Source of the DNA: Stagnihabitans lacustris
Lineage (GTDB): Bacteria; Pseudomonadota; Alphaproteobacteria; Rhodobacterales; Rhodobacteraceae
Assembly (NCBI RefSeq): GCF_025950525.1
Contig: NZ_JAPDGS010000004.1
Location: 124,001-188,000, forward strand
Length of the DNA stretch: 64,000 nucleotides
Reading direction: 5' to 3'
Part shown: positions 59,835 through 64,000 of the stretch, piece after piece
Numbering within the stretch: the first letter of the stretch is position 1
Layout of the letters: every line of letters begins with the position of its first letter
The notes under the pieces: generated by a model
Seen by the model: the letters and a program-made list of their open reading frames with translations, nothing else
Told to the model about the DNA's origin: nothing
The model's database searches: none
Position numbers and translations under genes: made by a program

Positions 59835-60064
59835 CAGCGGACCTCGTCGGCCTTGCCCGCGGCCAAGGCGGCCTCCAGCCATTTGCGCGCGCGCCGTTCG
59901 GCCATGCGGACCCGGTAGCCGGTGGTAAAGGCCTCCAAAAGCGTGGGCGAGGCGTCGCCCACGATCTTGGCCAGCTTGTCGAACAACCGATCATCCCCCA
60001 GCTTTTCGGAGGCCGCGATCACGTCACGGGCCAGCGCGTCGCCAAGTTCGTCGATCACCGCCAT
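59834..60064 (-). CDS. Unknown 76-aa helical protein
   Basis: MAVIDELGDALARDVIAASE, then KLAKIVGDASPTLLEAFTTGYRVRMAERRA-type helices and a charged end (KADEVR). Predicted all-helical and soluble. Start overlaps the stop of the hydrolase gene (TAATG) and its stop overlaps the HD gene, so the three are translationally coupled. No family recognised. Confidence 0.75.
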   Translation of the reverse strand: MAVIDELGDALARDVIAASEKLGDDRLFDKLAKIVGDASPTLLEAFTTGYRVRMAERRARKWLEAALAAGKADEVR

Positions 60065-60723
60065 TAGCGCGTCACCTCGGTCAGGCGGCGGCGCACATAG
60101 GTGGAAACCGTGTCGATCATCGGCTTCATATGGGCTTCGTCGTCCTTGAAGAAGTGGTCGGCGCCCTCGATCACGTCATGGGTGATCGTGATGCCTTTTT
60201 GCTCGTGCAGCTTGTTCACCAGCGCGACCGTATCCTTGGGCGGGGCAACCTTGTCCGCCGAGCCGTTGATGATCAGACCCGAGGCCGGGCAGGGCGCAAG
60301 GAAACTGAAGTCGTAAAGGTTCGCCGGCGGCGCCACCGAGATGAAGCCGGTGATCTCGGGCCGGCGCATCAGCAGCTGCATCCCGATCCAGGCGCCAAAG
60401 GAGAAACCCGCGACCCAGCAATGCTTGGCGTTCTGGTTCATCGACTGCAGGTAATCCAGCGCGCTGGCCGCGTCGCTGAGTTCCCCGATCCCCATGTCAT
60501 ATTCGCCCTGCGACCGGCCCACGCCGCGGAAGTTGAACCGCAGAACCGAGAAGCCCAGGTTGTAAAAGGCATAATGCAGGTTGTAGACAACCTTGTTGTT
60601 CATCGTCCCGCCGTAGTTCGGATGGGGATGCAGCACGATGGCAATCGGCGCGTCCTTTTCCTTTTGCGGGTGATAGCGGCCTTCGAGACGGCCCTCGGGG
60701 CCGGCGAAAATAACCTCGGGCAT
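60064..60723 (-). CDS. Alpha/beta hydrolase
   Basis: 219 aa. Oxyanion segment LHPHPNYGGTMNN, nucleophile elbow GFSFGAWIG (Ser), Asp in NGSADKVAPP and His in EGADHFF. Resembles the dienelactone-hydrolase-like or YitV-type small hydrolases with HPHP. Substrate unknown. First gene of the operon and divergent from iscR. Confidence 0.9.
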   Translation of the reverse strand: MPEVIFAGPEGRLEGRYHPQKEKDAPIAIVLHPHPNYGGTMNNKVVYNLHYAFYNLGFSVLRFNFRGVGRSQGEYDMGIGELSDAASALDYLQSMNQNAKHCWVAGFSFGAWIGMQLLMRRPEITGFISVAPPANLYDFSFLAPCPASGLIINGSADKVAPPKDTVALVNKLHEQKGITITHDVIEGADHFFKDDEAHMKPMIDTVSTYVRRRLTEVTR

Positions 60724-60768
60724 GTGACCTCGCCTGATGACCTATTCTTGACGAATTCGGTCGGATAA

Positions 60769-60785
60769 TTTAGAACCATTCCAAA
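60769..60785. promoter_or_regulatory. Candidate IscR (Iron-Rhodo-like) box
   Basis: TTTAGAA-CCA-TTCCAAA is an imperfect 17-bp inverted repeat, 97 bp before the iscR ATG and close to a TTGACG -35-like hexamer at 60748. It fits the TTAGAA...TTCTAA style I recall for the rhodobacterial iron box; assignment is tentative. Confidence 0.5.
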
Positions 60786-60881
60786 GAGGAAAACTCTTCG
60801 TGGCTTCGGGTTTCAGGTAAGGGACCCGGGGCTTTGCGTCAATGGCCCGTTGCCGCGAATCGACCAGGAGATGGAAGCAAG

Positions 60882-61355
60882 ATGAAACTCTCGACCAAGG
60901 GACGATATGCGATGGTGGCTTTGGCCGATCTGGCGCTGGCCGAAGCGAAAGCCAAAGGTGCCGAAGAGCTGATGAGCCTGGCCGAGATCGCCAAGCGGCA
61001 GGATATCTCGCTGCCCTATTTGGAGCAGCTGTTCGTCAAGCTGCGCCGGGCCGGGTTGGTCGAGGCGGTGCGGGGCCCGGGCGGCGGCTATCGTCTGGCG
61101 CGGGCACCGGTGGAAATCCGGGTGTCAGAGGTGCTGGAGGCGGTCGAAGAGACGGTGGATGCGATGCACACCGGGGCGGGGGCGTCGGGGGCGGTGTCAG
61201 GAACGCGGGCGCAGTCGCTGACCAACCGGCTGTGGGAGGGGCTGTCGGCCCATGTCTATGTGTTCCTGCATCAGACGCGGCTGTCGGATGTGATCCGCAA
61301 TGAGATGCGGCCTTGTCCTGCGGTGCCGCAGTTGTTCGCGGTCGTGGACGAATAG
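60882..61355 (+). CDS. iscR: Rrf2-family Fe-S regulator IscR (single-cysteine type)
   Basis: 157 aa. Winged helix with MKLSTKGRYAMVALADLAL, QDISLPYLEQLFVKL and VRGPGGGYRLAR. The region holding Cys92, Cys98 and Cys104 in E. coli IscR reads DAMHTGAGASGAVSG here, with no cysteine. The only Cys is residue 145 (MRPCPAVPQ). Rhodobacter sphaeroides IscR is also known to lack the three cysteines. First gene of the suf operon. AGGAG is 9-13 nt before the ATG. Confidence 0.94.
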   Translation: MKLSTKGRYAMVALADLALAEAKAKGAEELMSLAEIAKRQDISLPYLEQLFVKLRRAGLVEAVRGPGGGYRLARAPVEIRVSEVLEAVEETVDAMHTGAGASGAVSGTRAQSLTNRLWEGLSAHVYVFLHQTRLSDVIRNEMRPCPAVPQLFAVVDE

Positions 61356-61376
61356 CGTCAGACTTGCGGGACACGC

Positions 61377-61434
61377 CCGGGAGGGTTTCACACCCTCCCG
61401 GACCCTCCCGTGGAATATTTGAGCCAGTATGAAA
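61377..61434 (+). repeat. Hairpin plus bipartite motif between iscR and the desulfurase gene
   Basis: Hairpin CCGGGAGGGT / ACCCTCCCGG (61377-61401), 21 bp after the iscR stop, is followed by an ACCCTCCCGTGG linker and the motif ATATTT-GAGCCAGT-ATGAAA (61415-61434). It ends 7 bp before the next start codon, so it forms the leader of that gene. Confidence 0.8.
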
Positions 61435-61441
61435 GACGAAG

Positions 61442-62458
61442 ATGGCGCGGACCTATCTGGACTGGAATGCGACGACGCCTTTGCGGCCTGAGGCAAGGGC
61501 CGCGATGACCCTGGCCATGGATGTGGTGGGCAACCCCTCCTCGGTGCATCAGGAGGGGCGGGCGGCGCGCGGGCTTTTGGAGCGGGCGCGGGGGCAGGTG
61601 GCGGCGGCTTTGGGGGCAGAGGGGGCGGATGTCGTCTTTACCTCCGGCGCCACCGAGGCTTGCGCCATGGCATTGGCAGGGCGGGGGTTTGTGTGTTCCG
61701 GCGTGGAGCATGACGCGGTTTCGGCCTGGTGTGACGTCGGGGCAGAGGCGGAGCCCGCGCGGACGGCCTTGCAACTGGCGAATTCTGAGACCGGGATCGT
61801 GCAGGACCTTCCCGAGGGCCTGGGATTTTCCGACCTGACGCAAGGGTTTGGCAAGCTGCCCGTCGCCTTCAACTGGCTGGGCTGTCAGATGGGGGCGGTT
61901 TCGGCGCATAAGCTGGGCGGGCCCAAGGGGGTTGGCGCTTTGGTCTTGCGGCAGGGGCTGGAGGTGGCGCCGGTGTTGCGCGGCGGTGGGCAAGAGATGG
62001 GGCGGCGGGCGGGGACCGAAAACCTGATCGGCATCGCCGGTTTCGGGGCTGCGGCCGAGGCTGCCGCGCGGGATTTGGCCAATGGGGTCTGGGACCGCGT
62101 GGCGGAAGTTAGAAAGACTCTAAATCAGGCCTTGGCAGCGCTGGGATTTGATACTATTTCCGTCGGGAATAGCGCGCGAACGCTGCCGAACACGATTTGC
62201 CTGATCGCTCCGCACTGGAAGGGCGAAACGCAGGTCATGGCGATGGATCTGGCGGGCTTTGCGGTCTCGGCGGGCTCGGCCTGTTCGTCCGGCAAGGTCA
62301 AGGCCTCACGCGTGTTGAAGACGATGGGCTATTCCGACGATTTGGCGGGTCAGGCGATCCGGATTTCGTTGGGGCCTGATGTGACGGAAGAACAGGTCCT
62401 TCGCTTTGCCGAAGTGTGGGGGCGGGAATACCGGCGGGTTCTGACGCGCCGCGGATGA
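61442..62458 (+). CDS. Cysteine desulfurase family protein (NifS/IscS type, short)
   Basis: 338 aa, shorter than IscS (404). PLP enzyme: the PLP lysine is Lys157 in SAHKLGGPKG, and the persulfide Cys is Cys281 in SAGSACSSGKVKAS. N-terminal YLDWNATTPLRPEARAAM; TSGATEACAMAL. The loop around the Cys is IscS/NifS-like rather than SufS-like. In suf operons of Rhodobacterales this gene sits between iscR and sufB and likely supplies sulfur. The motif repeat overlaps its leader. Confidence 0.93.
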   Translation: MARTYLDWNATTPLRPEARAAMTLAMDVVGNPSSVHQEGRAARGLLERARGQVAAALGAEGADVVFTSGATEACAMALAGRGFVCSGVEHDAVSAWCDVGAEAEPARTALQLANSETGIVQDLPEGLGFSDLTQGFGKLPVAFNWLGCQMGAVSAHKLGGPKGVGALVLRQGLEVAPVLRGGGQEMGRRAGTENLIGIAGFGAAAEAAARDLANGVWDRVAEVRKTLNQALAALGFDTISVGNSARTLPNTICLIAPHWKGETQVMAMDLAGFAVSAGSACSSGKVKASRVLKTMGYSDDLAGQAIRISLGPDVTEEQVLRFAEVWGREYRRVLTRRG

Positions 62459-62470
62459 AAGGGATGTGAC

Positions 62471-63970
62471 ATGGCCGAACTGGACGTGCGCGAAGGCGTG
62501 GACCGCGAGACCATCGAGACGGTCGCCGGCATGGGCGCCTATAAATACGGCTGGTCCACCGAGATCGAGATGGACTATGCGCCGAAGGGCCTGAACGAGG
62601 ATATCGTGCGGCTGATCTCGTCGAAAAACGAGGAGCCGGAGTGGCTGTTGGACTGGCGGCTGGCGGCCTATCGGCGCTGGGTTTCGCTTGAGGAACCGCA
62701 TTGGGCGATGCTGGATTATCCGACGATCGACTATCAGGACCAGTATTACTATGCGACGCCCAAAAGCATGGCGGTCAAGCCGAAGTCGCTGGACGAGGTC
62801 GACCCGAAGCTGCTGGCGACCTATAAAAAGCTGGGGATTCCGCTGAAGGAACAGGCTTTGCTGGCGGGGGTCGAGGCGCCCGAGGGCGAGCGCCGCGTGG
62901 CTGTGGATGCGGTGTTTGACAGCGTCTCGGTTGGGACCACGTTCAAGGCGGAACTGGCCAAGGCGGGGGTGATCTTCTGTTCAATCTCCGAGGCCGTGCG
63001 CGAACATCCTGAACTGGTGCGCAAGTATCTGGGTTCGGTCGTGCCGCCGTCGGACAACTTCTTTGCCACGCTGAATTCGGCGGTCTTTTCGGATGGCAGT
63101 TTCGTTTATATCCCGCCGGGCACGCGCTGCCCGATGGAGCTGTCGACCTATTTCCGCATCAATGCCGAGAACACCGGGCAGTTCGAACGCACGCTGATCG
63201 TCTGTGATCGCGGCGCCTATGTCAGCTATCTTGAAGGCTGCACGGCGCCGAAGCGCGACACCCATCAGCTGCACGCCGCGGTCGTGGAAATCGTGATCCT
63301 GGAGGATGCCGAGGTCAAATACTCGACCGTTCAGAACTGGTATCCGGGCGATGAAAACGGCGTCGGCGGCATCTATAACTTTGTGACCAAACGCGCCGAT
63401 TGCCGTGAGGCGCGGGCCAAGGTGATGTGGACGCAGGTCGAAACCGGTTCGGCCATCACCTGGAAATACCCGTCCTGCATCCTGCGTGGCGATGACAGCC
63501 AGGGCGAGTTCTATTCGATTGCGATTGCCAACAACGCCCAACAAGCCGACACCGGGACCAAGATGGTGCATCTGGGCAAGCGCACGAAGTCGCGCATTGT
63601 CTCCAAGGGGATCAGCGCGGGGCGCGCGCAGAACACCTATCGCGGGCTGGTGTCCATGCACCCGAAAGCCGCCGACAGCCGCAATTACACCCAGTGCGAC
63701 AGCCTGCTGATCGGCGACAAGTGTGGCGCCCATACCGTGCCCTATATCGAGGTCAAGAACACGACCTCGCGCGTTGAACACGAGGCGACGACGTCCAAGG
63801 TGGACGAAGATCAGCTCTTCTATTGCCGCTCGCGGGGCATGGATGAGGAAGAGGCCGTGGCGCTGGTCGTCAATGGCTTTTGCCGCGAAGTCTTGCAGGC
63901 TCTGCCCATGGAATTCGCCATGGAGGCGCAGAACCTCGTTGCCATCTCCTTGGAAGGGTCCGTCGGATGA
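62471..63970 (+). CDS. sufB: Fe-S cluster assembly protein SufB
   Basis: 499 aa scaffold of the SufBC2D complex. Family blocks are [35 protein letters not shown], and the C-terminal [18 protein letters not shown] with the conserved Cys. Begins 12 bp after the desulfurase stop behind GAAAGGGATG. Its stop overlaps the sufC start (ATGA). Confidence 0.97.
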   Translation: MAELDVREGVDRETIETVAGMGAYKYGWSTEIEMDYAPKGLNEDIVRLISSKNEEPEWLLDWRLAAYRRWVSLEEPHWAMLDYPTIDYQDQYYYATPKSMAVKPKSLDEVDPKLLATYKKLGIPLKEQALLAGVEAPEGERRVAVDAVFDSVSVGTTFKAELAKAGVIFCSISEAVREHPELVRKYLGSVVPPSDNFFATLNSAVFSDGSFVYIPPGTRCPMELSTYFRINAENTGQFERTLIVCDRGAYVSYLEGCTAPKRDTHQLHAAVVEIVILEDAEVKYSTVQNWYPGDENGVGGIYNFVTKRADCREARAKVMWTQVETGSAITWKYPSCILRGDDSQGEFYSIAIANNAQQADTGTKMVHLGKRTKSRIVSKGISAGRAQNTYRGLVSMHPKAADSRNYTQCDSLLIGDKCGAHTVPYIEVKNTTSRVEHEATTSKVDEDQLFYCRSRGMDEEEAVALVVNGFCREVLQALPMEFAMEAQNLVAISLEGSVG

Positions 63971-64000
63971 ATCTGCTTGAAATCAAGAACCTGCACGTCA
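63967..64000 (+). CDS. sufC: Fe-S assembly ATPase SufC, 5' end only
   Basis: The first eleven codons read [11 protein letters not shown], the expected start of the ABC-type ATPase SufC. The ATG overlaps the sufB TGA. The gene runs off the window; identity is supported by the context after sufB. Confidence 0.85.
   Translation, partial: MNLLEIKNLHV

Overview
The window is high-GC chromosomal DNA from an alphaproteobacterium of the order Rhodobacterales (Rhodobacter/Paracoccus-like). Evidence: an IscR with no canonical cluster cysteines, an NDUFA12-type complex I subunit, DUF4167 next to prfA-prmC, a VPLPA-CTERM protein, the alphaproteobacterial GAAC-N7-GAAC SOS box before recA, and the order phoR-pstSCAB-phoU-phoB. 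There is no phage, transposase or CRISPR array. Almost everything is core genome, so the unusual content is mostly in the gaps between genes.

Layout. 1-6.3 kb: tail of a DUF1499-like gene, an 890-aa protein made of three copies of one ~290-aa domain, prfA-prmC, and a DUF4167 protein. 6.6-9.4 kb: rsmA and ybaK (minus), ndk, a TfoX C-terminal protein and a 38-aa protein. 9.7-21 kb: a complete glycogen operon, glgP-glgB-glgC-glgA-glgX-pgm. 21-26.2 kb: a lipoprotein lytic transglycosylase, an HNH nuclease and the operon zwf-pgl-pgi. 26.5-31.2 kb: ridA, tRNA-Gly(CCC), NDUFA12-mlaD-DUF2155, aat and accBC. 31.4-36.4 kb: preT-preA, a frameshifted small secreted-protein gene, a flavin oxidoreductase and an unknown gene. 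36.5-44.1 kb: the Pho regulon core. 44.3-57.6 kb: penicillin acylase, a 3-hydroxyisobutyrate dehydrogenase-family enzyme, recA, alaS-DUF1330, a class II glutamine amidotransferase, typA, a VPLPA-CTERM protein and icd. 57.7-64 kb: a sulfotransferase-like protein, a three-gene minus operon (alpha/beta hydrolase, 76-aa protein, HD phosphohydrolase), and the start of the suf operon (iscR, cysteine desulfurase, sufB, sufC).

How genes work together. Glycogen synthesis and breakdown, phosphoglucomutase, and the first steps of the Entner-Doudoroff/pentose phosphate route lie in two neighbouring operons. Each is preceded by a GTTWGCGCTAAC-type palindrome, so one LacI-family repressor (CceR-like) probably controls both. 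The Pho block encodes sensing (PhoR/PhoU/PhoB) and uptake (PstSCAB), with a Pho box before pstS and a strong hairpin after it.

Most interesting signal. Thirteen intergenic copies of a bipartite motif, RTATTT-N8-RTGAAA with an invariant 8-nt spacer, occur at nine sites. Copies are often preceded by a GC-rich hairpin and an ACCC-rich linker, often paired in inverted orientation, and concentrated between convergent genes. I know of no name for this family. Other structured gaps hold a nested palindrome after preA, a 13-bp tandem repeat, and a 16-bp degenerate tandem repeat.
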